A stretch of 6,403 bases of DNA from contig CALWXI010000011.1 in the NCBI GenBank assembly GCA_944385455.1, forward strand, positions 1 to 6,403. Reading direction: 5' to 3'. The notes beneath the pieces were generated by a model, which saw nothing but the letters and a program-made list of their open reading frames with translations, did no database searches and had not been told where the DNA came from. Below are positions 1-6,403 of this stretch, in pieces; within the stretch, counting starts at the first letter, position 1; each line of letters opens with the position of its first letter. This DNA is from an uncultured Oscillospiraceae bacterium. Lineage in GTDB: Bacteria > Bacillota > Clostridia > Oscillospirales > Oscillospiraceae. A program made the translations under genes and the position numbers.

Positions 1-2
1 TC

Positions 3-473
3 TCTCCTTTTACCGTCATCCGGGACGCCGACCGTCCGGCTCAGCGCACCCGGCAGGAGCGGGTCCGTTTTTTATCGGAGCGCATCGAGCGGGGCTGCTG
101 CGAGAAGCTGCTGCTGGGGGATCTGGCCAGGGAGCTGGGCGTGAATCTCTACTATCTCTCCCACTTCTTCCATGACAACTTCGGCATGTCCTTCCAGGAA
201 TATCTCTCCAAGCTGCGGTGTGAGAAGGCCCGGAGCGAGCTGCTGCGGACGGATCGCTCCCTTCTGGATATCAGCCTCTCCTGCGGCTTTTCCAGTCCCA
301 AATATTTTCAGCGCGCCTTTCTGGCGCAGTACGGCACAACCCCCCGGGCATACCGAAAGCTGGCCCATTTGACCCCGTCCTCCCGCGCCGTGCCTTCCCT
401 GCTCACCACGCAGGTCTTCCTCAGCAAGGAGGAAAGCCTGGATATCGTGTCCGGGCTCCTGAAAGACGTTTGA
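3..473 (+). CDS. AraC-family transcriptional regulator, C-terminal part (5' end outside window)
   Basis: This frame is open from the left edge to TGA at 471-473 and gives 156 visible residues; the start codon and any ligand-binding domain lie outside the window. The visible part is the AraC/XylS double helix-turn-helix DNA-binding domain. The first HTH spans about residues 36-58 (DLARELGVNLYYLSHFF), and the second about 86-112, with the family signature DISLSCGFSSPKYFQRAF followed by YGTTPRAYRK. These match the consensus 'ia..~GF.s.~yFsr~Fk...G.tP~~yR'. A tail of about 36 residues follows the second HTH, longer than in many family members. The GTG at codon 47 is internal to the first HTH and should not be used as the start. 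Family members usually activate or repress a nearby metabolic operon. The likely target is off the left edge, because the next gene here faces it and is separated by a terminator. The effector cannot be predicted. Confidence 0.9.
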   Translation, partial: SPFTVIRDADRPAQRTRQERVRFLSERIERGCCEKLLLGDLARELGVNLYYLSHFFHDNFGMSFQEYLSKLRCEKARSELLRTDRSLLDISLSCGFSSPKYFQRAFLAQYGTTPRAYRKLAHLTPSSRAVPSLLTTQVFLSKEESLDIVSGLLKDV

Positions 474-489
474 CCCCTTCCTCACCGCG

Positions 490-532
490 GCAAGGCCGGA
501 GGCAGCTGCCTCCGGCCTTGCTTTGACTTTTT
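490..532 (+). terminator. Rho-independent terminator of the AraC-family gene
   Basis: A perfect palindrome of two 16-base arms occupies 490-521 (arm GCAAGGCCGGAGGCAG and its exact reverse complement). It is followed by TTTGACTTTTT on the plus strand. It starts 16 bases after the AraC stop codon. The U-rich tail is present only in the plus direction: on the minus strand the hairpin is followed by CCGCGG, so it is not a good terminator for the facing lipoprotein gene. Confidence 0.8.
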
Positions 533-568
533 CCGCACCGTATCCGGGGGAGGCGGGGCCCCTCCGGA

Positions 569-889
569 TCATTCCTCCTTCTGGATGGCGGTGGCCACCG
601 GAGCGGGATCCTCGCTTCCCAAAGTCCCGGTGTATGTCACCGTCACACGGTCGCCCTCCTCCAAACCGGATGCATCCACCGAATCTCCGAAATCAAACAC
701 GCGGTACTCATCCCCATCCAGCAATACCAGATAGTCTCCCAGACGGTTTATGGTGCCGCTGATGGTTTGCTCTTCCGCAGTCTCGCCGCCCTCCGTTCCT
801 TCCTTCTTGTCTCCCTCCTTTTGTCCGCAGGCGGTCAGCACCGCCACAAGGCAGAAAATGGTGAGCACAAGCATCAGATTCTTTTTCAT
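569..889 (-). CDS. Small lipoprotein with a short unidentified beta-rich domain
   Basis: This is a 106-aa secreted lipoprotein. It begins with a typical lipoprotein signal peptide: MKKN, a hydrophobic core at about residues 5-18, and the lipobox LTAC with the lipidated cysteine at position 21. A charged, flexible linker follows (about 22-41, rich in Lys, Glu and Gly). The rest (42-106) alternates short hydrophobic strands and turns (SGTINRLGDYLVLLDGDEYR, RVTVTYTGTL), which suggests a small OB-like or similar beta-barrel fold; I do not recognise the family. The ATG at 889 is chosen because the signal peptide starts there and AAAGGA lies 9 bases upstream (899-904). An in-frame start at 1027 would add 46 residues ahead of the signal peptide and is unlikely. 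The gene stands alone, converging with the AraC gene on its left. It would sit on the outer face of the cytoplasmic membrane. Function is unknown. Confidence 0.82.
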   Translation of the reverse strand: MKKNLMLVLTIFCLVAVLTACGQKEGDKKEGTEGGETAEEQTISGTINRLGDYLVLLDGDEYRVFDFGDSVDASGLEEGDRVTVTYTGTLGSEDPAPVATAIQKEE

Positions 890-994
890 GTCATATCGTC
901 CTTTCCTGTGTTTCGGGCCATCCAGGGCCGTCATATCCTGCTTTGCTGCCGTTATGGCGTCCGCGCGGTCTCTTCCACGCCCGGCAACGTCCCG

Positions 995-1023
995 ATTGTA
1001 CCAGCGCTTCTTTGGCCAATAAA
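995..1023 (-). promoter_or_regulatory. Candidate extended -10 promoter of the lipoprotein gene
   Basis: Read on the minus strand, TGGTACAAT gives an extended -10 element (TGn plus TACAAT, 5 of 6 matches to TATAAT; hexamer at 995-1000). A weak -35 (TTTATT, 1018-1023) lies 17 bases upstream, and AT-rich sequence beyond it could act as an UP element. Transcription would start near 988 and give a leader of about 100 bases before the ATG at 889. The -35 is poor, so the call rests on the extended -10. Confidence 0.4.
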
Positions 1024-1171
1024 CCACAAATCAGAAACAAATATTTTCCGAAAATGACAAAATTCACAGAAAATCTATATTTTTGAAACCATTTGTTTAC
1101 AGTTGGATCCATCGGGAGCCGTTGCTCGCAGCCGCTTCGCCGCAGGACGCCCCGCCCATCGGACAAGCGCG

Positions 1172-1210
1172 CAAAAGCCGCCGGAAAGCATTGCTTTCCG
1201 GCGGCTTTTG
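1172..1210 (-). terminator. Hairpin terminator downstream of the isomerase gene
   Basis: The two arms at 1172-1189 and 1193-1210 are fully complementary (18 bp; inner sequence GCCGCCGGAAAGC paired with GCTTTCCGGCGGC) around a 3-base loop. The outer ends are AAAA/TTTT, so a short U run lies at the base of the stem in either direction. It begins 18 bases past the isomerase stop codon, which assigns it to that gene. The U run is only four bases, so termination may be partial. Confidence 0.65.
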
Positions 1211-1228
1211 ATTGCTTTTGCACAAGCC

Positions 1229-2695
<1,467 letters not shown>

Positions 2696-2725
2696 GGCAG
2701 ATCTCTCCTTTTCCTTATCAGAAAT

Positions 2726-3070
2726 TCAAATCAAACCGGCAATGTCAATATTTTCGCCGGTGAGGCTGGCCTTGACGCCGCCCTTGGCCTCGCTGGAATC
2801 GGGATGGGCCAGCAGCCATTTGTTGCAGGCGGTGAGAATCTCATCCTCCCAGTTCAGGACCGCCAGGTCCGGCTTGGGACCGTTGGTGCCCCGGGGCAGT
2901 ACCACCACCACCTGGAAACCCGCGCCGGCGGCGGCGGAACAGGGGGCGTAGTGCAGCGTGGTGGCATAGACCTCCACCAGCACTCCGGCAGGGACCCGGA
3001 AGGCCTGCACCTTGGCGGTGTCCAGCGTTCCGCCCGCGATCTCGCTCTCCAGGGCCAGCAGCAAAACAAA
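2726..3070 (-). pseudogene. DUF4867-family gene remnant, C-terminal half only
   Basis: About 114 residues match, from memory of the family, the C-terminal half of DUF4867 proteins (usually about 200-220 aa). The features recognised are VLLLALESEI, AKVQAFRVPAGVLVEVYATT, LHYAPC and VVVLPRGTNGPKPD, a cupin-like beta-rich arrangement. The N-terminal half is missing. Reading upstream in frame, likely homology runs through FVLLLA at 3070, then Ser and Gln, then a stop codon (TAG on the minus strand, plus positions 3077-3079). The sequence beyond encodes a LacI-family protein on the other strand. The only initiator available is TTG at 3064, inside the domain and without a convincing ribosome site. 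DUF4867 genes commonly accompany fucose-isomerase-like genes, and here the isomerase follows after 30 bases. Family function is unknown; a sugar-processing role is inferred from context. It is probably not functional as it stands. Confidence 0.75.
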
Positions 3071-3073
3071 TGA
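3061..3073. other. Junction where two divergent genes are both truncated (deletion or chimeric join)
   Basis: To the left, minus-strand sequence codes for DUF4867 up to about FVLLLA (3070-3053). To the right, plus-strand sequence codes for a LacI-family ligand domain from about NDCYGGA (3069 onward). The two similarities meet, and may overlap by a few bases, around ACAAA (3066-3070). An overlap like this would fit end joining at short microhomology. No insertion-sequence end, attachment-site core or long repeat is seen. The only nearby repeat is an 8-base direct repeat, CCAGGGCC, at 3049-3056 and 3088-3095. Confidence 0.65.
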
Positions 3074-3614
3074 CTGCTATGGCGGAGCCAGGGCCGCGGC
3101 GGAATACCTGCTGCAGACCGGACACCGGCGCATCGGCTACATCAAGGCCAAGCAGCGCATCCGCAATTTTTATGAGCGGGAGCAGGGGATTCTGGCCGCG
3201 CTGGATCACGCCGGCATGCCCCTGGCCGTCACGATCCAGGCGGACGTCTCTTCCGAGGGCGCGTTCCAGGATTTCGACACCTGGATCAAGCAGGCTCCCC
3301 AGCTGCCGGACGCCCTCTTTGCGGAAAACGACATCATGGCCGCGGCGGCCATCCGGGTGCTGAAAAAGCACGGCTACCGTGTTCCGGACGACGTATCGGT
3401 GATCGGCTTCGACGATATCCCCATGTGTGAGATGCTGGACCCTCCGCTGACCACGGTCCACTCCTTCAAGGAGGAGCTGGGCGTCATTGCCGTGGAGCAT
3501 CTGGACCGCCGGATCCGGCGGGGAGAGGTGCCCCACCAGATGACATCCGTGGGGCGGCTGAGCACCGCCCTTTCCACCTGCCTCGTCACGCGCTTCAGCG
3601 TAAAGAGCCGGTGA
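3063..3614 (+). pseudogene. LacI-family regulator remnant, ligand-binding C-terminal half only
   Basis: About 181 residues up to TGA at 3612-3614 match the second half of LacI/GalR repressors. In order they show NDCYGGARAAAEYLL, GHRRIGYI, the effector-side loop FAENDIMAAAAIRVL, the signature VPDDVSVIGFDDIP, PPLTTVHSFKEELG, and a normal end with LVTRFSVK. Full-length members have about 330-345 residues, so roughly 155-160 are missing, including the entire helix-turn-helix and hinge. The remnant therefore cannot bind DNA as a classical repressor. The open frame extends back to a TTG at 3012, which has GGAAGG 8 bases upstream (2998-3003). That stretch is antisense to the DUF4867 remnant and would add 17-18 unrelated residues, so the initiation signal is probably accidental. 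The intact gene presumably controlled the adjacent isomerase/DUF4867 operon from a divergent position. Confidence 0.8.
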
Positions 3615-3794
3615 CCCGCCGTACCGCCCGTCTGCAGCTCCCGGCCCGTCCCTTTTTAAAGTTATGAAAGAACTGCATCCGTCATGCACATCCGGCAGCC
3701 GCACTTTCCCCCATGGGCGCATACCGGCCACCGGATTTTTTAAGCGCACCGAATCAGCCCCGATATCTTTCGCCCGCCGCCCCTCCTTTCCCGC

Positions 3795-3829
3795 AGCAAA
3801 AAAGCCCCGCTTTGCGGGGCTTTTTTGCT
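3795..3829. terminator. Bidirectional Rho-independent terminator between LacI remnant and histidine kinase gene
   Basis: Arms at 3795-3810 and 3814-3829 are perfectly complementary around a TTT loop. The core is GCCCCGC/GCGGGGC, with six A on the left and six T on the right, so both strands give a GC stem followed by a U run. It ends transcription of the kinase operon (minus; stop codon at 3904-3906) and of the converging LacI remnant (plus). The rest of the gap at 3615-3903 shows no supportable gene. Confidence 0.9.
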
Positions 3830-3903
3830 TTTATTTTTACGCAGCGGCTCGCGTTCCGGTATCTGACGCCGGCCCCCGGCGCAGTGTCTGCCGAGATCGG
3901 GAA

Positions 3904-5181
3904 TCACCCCGGAAGCGTCACCACCACGGACAGCGTGTGTCCATCCGGACTCTCCGCCCGAATCTTTCCCCGGTGGGCCAGCACGATGCTTCGGGCAATG
4001 GACAATCCCAGGCCGTATCCGCCGGTCTGGCTGTTGCGGGACTTGTCCGTGCGGTAGAATCGGTCAAAAAGGCGGGGCAGCGCCTCCCGCTCCACCGGCT
4101 CGTCCACGGTATTGGACACACTCAGCAGCAGCCACCGGCCTTGTTTTTCCAGCCGCAGCGCCAGCTGCCCGCCGGAGGGCGAATATTTCAGGGCGTTATC
4201 CAGCAGGATGGATACCAGCTGCCGGATGGCCTTTTCATCCCCCACCCATGACACCATGGGCTGCACCTGGACAGTCAGCGTCTTGTCCTGGCTTTTGGCC
4301 ACCGCCAGGAAGGACTGGCCCATTTCCCCCACCACATCGGAAATGGGGAATTCGATGCACGGGAGACGGGGCTGTTCCTCCTCCATGCGGGAAAGGTAGA
4401 TGAGATCGTTGGTCAGTCCCGTCAGACGCTGGGCCTGGCGGCGGATGTCGGAGAGCCATTGGTTCTCTCCGCACTCCATCTCCGCCAGATCCGCATCGGC
4501 GCTGATGATGGTCATGGGCGTCTTGAGCTCGTGGCCGGCATCGGTGATGAACCTCTTTTGCTTTTCATAGCTCTCAGCCACCGGGCGGACGATGCGGCTG
4601 GACAGGACCAGCAGCAGCGCCAGCACCGCCAGAAGTCCCGCCGCCGCCAGCATCACACTGGCCCGGAGCGTGGCGCGGAAAGCGGAAAGGCTTCGCCCGC
4701 AGTCCAGAAAGATCACCCGGCTGCCCAGCTCGTCCTCACAGAGCAGATAGCGGTAATCCCCCCAGAAACCGGAGCGGCTTCCCGCCCCCGCCACGCTCCG
4801 GGCATAAGCGGCGGCATCCTCCGCGTCCACAGCGGCGATCTGGCCGGTATCCGTCTGGAGCACCTGTCCGTCCTCCCCCAAAAGCACCCAGAAAAAACGG
4901 GACTCGTAGGGAGTCTCCGGGGACATGGCCCGGGGGCCGAAGAGCTCCTTTTTTCCGCCGGGAGGCTCATCCGGCGCATCCCCGCCCTCCGGCGGCACCT
5001 CCTGTCCGTGGGTTTTGGGAAACATGCCGCCGTTGTCTCCCAGTACCGTCAGCACCGCGTCGGCATCGGCCACCGCTCTGGAATAGCCCATCAGATTCAC
5101 ACCTCCCAGGATCACCGTCAGCACAAGGGCCAGCGAGGCCATGCAGGCGGCGATGAGCTTCCGCCGAAGACGCCTGATCAT
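3904..5181 (-). CDS. Two-component sensor histidine kinase
   Basis: This is a 425-aa membrane sensor kinase. Numbering from the ATG at 5181, membrane segments lie at about 9-31 and 174-195. They enclose an extracytoplasmic sensor region of about 140 residues with a Pro/Glu/Gly-rich loop (about 62-78) and two cysteines (148 and 161). A short linker with no recognisable full HAMP domain leads to the phosphoacceptor H-box FITDAGHELKTPM (His217). The ATPase domain shows the N-box LLDNALKYSP (Asn329), the F-box LFDRFYRTDKSR (371-382) and the G-box GGYGLGLSIA (387-396). All key residues are present, so it should be active and phosphorylate the regulator encoded just upstream. The start at 5181 is preferred over an ATG at 5187: it gives an ATGA overlap with the regulator's stop codon and places GGAGG 7 bases upstream, whereas the earlier ATG would be almost on the ribosome site. 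The stimulus is unknown. Confidence 0.93.
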   Translation of the reverse strand: MIRRLRRKLIAACMASLALVLTVILGGVNLMGYSRAVADADAVLTVLGDNGGMFPKTHGQEVPPEGGDAPDEPPGGKKELFGPRAMSPETPYESRFFWVLLGEDGQVLQTDTGQIAAVDAEDAAAYARSVAGAGSRSGFWGDYRYLLCEDELGSRVIFLDCGRSLSAFRATLRASVMLAAAGLLAVLALLLVLSSRIVRPVAESYEKQKRFITDAGHELKTPMTIISADADLAEMECGENQWLSDIRRQAQRLTGLTNDLIYLSRMEEEQPRLPCIEFPISDVVGEMGQSFLAVAKSQDKTLTVQVQPMVSWVGDEKAIRQLVSILLDNALKYSPSGGQLALRLEKQGRWLLLSVSNTVDEPVEREALPRLFDRFYRTDKSRNSQTGGYGLGLSIARSIVLAHRGKIRAESPDGHTLSVVVTLPG

Positions 5182-5855
5182 ACGCATTCCTCCAGGGAAT
5201 ACCCCGCATTCCGGGTGGCCTTGATCTGGATGTCCGCGTGGAGCGCGGAGAGCTTTTTACGCAGATAGGAGATATACACCCATACTACATTCATCTCCAC
5301 ATCGCTGTCATAGCCCCAGATCCGCTCCAGAAACCGCTCGGCGGGAATCAGCTGCCGGGGGTTCCGCAGCAGCAGCTCCATCATCTGGTACTCCTTGTTG
5401 GCCAGGCGGAAGCTGCCCTCCGGAGAGGAGAGCTCAAAGGTGGTCTGATCCAGGGTAATGTTTCCGAAAGCCAGTCGGCTGGAGACCTGCCCGCCGGCCC
5501 GGCTGCGGGTCATGGCCCGGATCCGGGCCATGAGCTCCGCAGTGGAAAAGGGCTTGGTGAGATAATCGTTGGCCCCCGTGTCCAGTCCCGTCACCTTGTC
5601 CGCCTCCTCTGACCGGGCGGTGAGCATCAGCACCGGAATGGCATTGCCCCGCTGCCGCAGCCGCCGCAGCACCTCCAGTCCATCCAGCTTGGGCATCATG
5701 ATGTCCAGGATTACGGCGTCGTAGTTCCAGGCCTCCAGATAAGCCAGCGCCTCCTGCCCGTCGTACACCGCATCCACCGAGAAGTTGTTCTTTTCCAGCA
5801 GGGCCACCACGGCCCGAGACAGGGAACGCTCATCCTCCGCCAGCAAGATCCGCAT
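5178..5855 (-). CDS. OmpR/PhoB-family response regulator
   Basis: This 225-aa protein is a complete DNA-binding response regulator. The receiver domain (1-120) has the acidic pocket Glu7-Asp8, the phosphoacceptor Asp51 in VILDIMMPKLDG, Thr79 in VLMLTAR and Lys101 in DYLTKPF. The C-terminal winged helix (about 126-223) shows RLANKEYQMMELLLRNPRQLI, RIWGYDSDVEMNVV and the recognition-helix and wing region VYISYLRKKL...IKATRNAGYSL. It should bind tandem DNA repeats as a phosphorylated dimer. The ATG at 5855 has AAGGGA 5 bases upstream (5861-5866). It is the first gene of a two-gene operon and its stop overlaps the kinase start by four bases, implying translational coupling. No convincing -35/-10 pair was found upstream on the minus strand. 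The gene diverges from the VTC-domain gene at 6036 across 180 bases, so that gene is a plausible target along with its own operon. Confidence 0.94.
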   Translation of the reverse strand: MRILLAEDERSLSRAVVALLEKNNFSVDAVYDGQEALAYLEAWNYDAVILDIMMPKLDGLEVLRRLRQRGNAIPVLMLTARSEEADKVTGLDTGANDYLTKPFSTAELMARIRAMTRSRAGGQVSSRLAFGNITLDQTTFELSSPEGSFRLANKEYQMMELLLRNPRQLIPAERFLERIWGYDSDVEMNVVWVYISYLRKKLSALHADIQIKATRNAGYSLEECV

Positions 5856-5970
5856 CCGTTTCCCTTCTTTCTCTTAATTTCAAATAATGGAGCCAGCATA
5901 CCGCTTTTTCCTGAACTTAAATTTAAAGGCAGTGCCGGACACAACCCACCGGCAAAAAATCTCCTCACTT

Positions 5971-6001
5971 TTAACTCCAGTTAGGGTTTTATTTTTACAC
6001 T
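5971..6001 (+). promoter_or_regulatory. Weak candidate promoter of the VTC-domain gene
   Basis: TACACT at 5996-6001 is a possible -10 box, and TTAACT at 5971-5976 a possible -35, but their spacing is 19 bases. The stretch between is T-rich. Transcription would begin near 6007-6008, giving a leader of only about 30 bases. Confidence is low because neither hexamer nor spacing is ideal. Confidence 0.25.
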
Positions 6002-6002
6002 G

Positions 6003-6025
6003 TCCTTGCAATTCCCAAGCAAGGA
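6003..6025 (+). repeat. Inverted repeat overlapping the ribosome site of the VTC-domain gene
   Basis: TCCTTGC (6003-6009) and GCAAGGA (6019-6025) are perfect 7-bp complements separated by 9 bases (AATTCCCAA). The right arm contains the first five bases of the ribosome site AAGGAGG (6021-6027). The element could be a DNA operator near the transcription start. If transcription starts further upstream than the weak promoter suggests, it could instead be an RNA hairpin that hides the ribosome site. Confidence 0.4.
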
Positions 6026-6035
6026 GGCCCTGCCT

Positions 6036-6403
6036 GTGAAGAACCAGATGATCTTTCAGCGATACGAATACAAATATTTGCTGGATGGCCGCCAGCTGCA
6101 GGCCGTTCTGGCCGCAATGGCTCCCCATATGGTATCCGACGAATACAGCCGCAGCTCCATCCGCAACCTGTATCTGGACACCCCCAACTTCCGCCTCATC
6201 CGCCGCAGCCTGGAAAAGCCGGTGTACAGGGAAAAACTCCAGGTGCGCAGCTACGGCCGGGCGGGGGCGGACGATCCGGTCTTTGCGGAACTGAAAAAGA
6301 AGTACCTCGCGGTGGTATACAAGCGCCGTATCTCCATGCCGCAGGGTCAGGCTCTGGAGTGCCTGGCGGGAACGGCGCTCTGGCCCGGCAGCCAGATCGG
6401 CGC
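6036..6403 (+). CDS. VTC-domain protein, polyphosphate polymerase type (3' end outside window)
   Basis: The first 122 residues of a VTC-domain protein (the fold of the yeast Vtc4 polyphosphate polymerase, within the CYTH/triphosphate-tunnel group) are visible before the right edge. Recognisable segments are FQRYEYKYLLD (8-17), the strand SIRNLYLDTPNFRLIRRSLEKP (41-62, split here by key residues Arg43, Asp48, Arg53, Arg56), YREKLQVRSYG (64-74), VFAELKKKY (82-90) and VVYKRRISM (93-101). The many Arg and Lys residues in these strands, with Glu85, correspond to the tunnel that binds nucleotide and polyphosphate in the family. The GTG at 6036 is chosen as start because AAGGAGG (6021-6027) lies 8 bases upstream; the ATG at 6048 would be 20 bases away. 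Bacterial VTC genes of this kind often precede a DUF4956 membrane protein and CotH-like proteins, which would lie beyond the edge. The biochemical role is inferred from the fold, not shown. Confidence 0.85.
   Translation, partial: MKNQMIFQRYEYKYLLDGRQLQAVLAAMAPHMVSDEYSRSSIRNLYLDTPNFRLIRRSLEKPVYREKLQVRSYGRAGADDPVFAELKKKYLAVVYKRRISMPQGQALECLAGTALWPGSQIG

Larger units (their letters stand above)
890..1228. other. Intergenic region between lipoprotein gene and isomerase gene
   Basis: This 339-base gap has no supportable gene. It holds the lipoprotein ribosome site (899-904), its candidate promoter (995-1023), a markedly AT-rich stretch at about 1018-1100 in otherwise GC-rich DNA, and the isomerase terminator (1172-1210). 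The AT-rich stretch is flanked by an 8-bp inverted repeat, AAACAAAT at 1035-1042 and ATTTGTTT at 1091-1098. Nothing recognisable was seen at 1099-1171. Confidence 0.6.

Noticed and set aside
547..571. Imperfect GC-rich inverted repeat overlapping the lipoprotein stop codon
   Set aside because: The stem (ATCCGG with CCGGAT plus a few pairs) has mismatches and no U run follows on the minus strand, so it is not supported as a terminator.
890..1027. 46-residue N-terminal extension of the lipoprotein frame
   Set aside because: The signal peptide, lipobox spacing and ribosome site all place the start at 889, and the candidate promoter -10 lies inside the proposed extension.
3049..3095. 8-base direct repeat CCAGGGCC near the gene junction as an attachment or duplication site
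   Set aside because: Eight bases in GC-rich coding sequence is expected by chance, and it does not coincide with the apparent breakpoint at about 3066-3070. No integrase or insertion-sequence end is nearby.
2841..3749. Open frame of 302 codons on the minus strand
   Set aside because: It is antisense to the LacI remnant and out of frame with the DUF4867 remnant, has no family motifs and is Arg/Gly/Pro-rich in the way shadow frames are.
3664..4251. Plus-strand frame starting with an ATG in the gap after the LacI remnant
   Set aside because: It reads straight through the strong bidirectional terminator and into the antisense of the kinase gene, with no recognisable protein character.
4459..5268. 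Open frame of 269 codons on the plus strand
   Set aside because: It is antisense to the histidine kinase and the end of the response regulator, both of which are certain.

Overview
The window looks like chromosomal DNA from a GC-rich member of the Clostridia, most likely an Oscillospiraceae-type gut anaerobe (relatives of Flavonifractor, Lawsonibacter or Intestinimonas). This is inferred from the GC-rich coding sequence, strong AGGAGG-like ribosome sites, a Gram-positive style small lipoprotein and the gene families present. No rRNA, tRNA, CRISPR array, transposase or phage gene is visible.

Left part (1-1228): the C-terminal part of an AraC-family regulator runs rightward from off the left edge and ends before a perfect 32-base palindrome that works as its terminator. 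Facing it on the minus strand is a small lipoprotein with a short unidentified beta-rich domain. Upstream of that gene is an AT-rich stretch with a likely extended -10 promoter, then the hairpin terminator of the next gene.

Centre (1229-3614): a leftward sugar-operon remnant. A full-length L-fucose/L-arabinose isomerase family protein (488 aa) follows a DUF4867-family gene that keeps only its C-terminal half. At about 3061-3073 this sequence joins directly to the C-terminal ligand-binding half of a LacI-family repressor that runs the other way. Both genes have lost their 5' ends at the same point. The simplest reading is one deletion across two divergent genes that removed the shared promoter/operator region, the DNA-binding domain of the repressor and the first half of DUF4867. 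A chimeric assembly is the main alternative. This is the most unusual point of the window.

Right part (3615-6403): a strong bidirectional terminator separates the LacI remnant from a leftward two-component system, an OmpR-family response regulator and a sensor histidine kinase whose start and stop codons overlap as ATGA. Divergent from the regulator, and cut by the right edge, is the start of a VTC-domain (polyphosphate polymerase type) protein. Its ribosome site lies in one arm of a 7-bp inverted repeat. The two-component system may control this divergent gene, but the sequence does not prove it.
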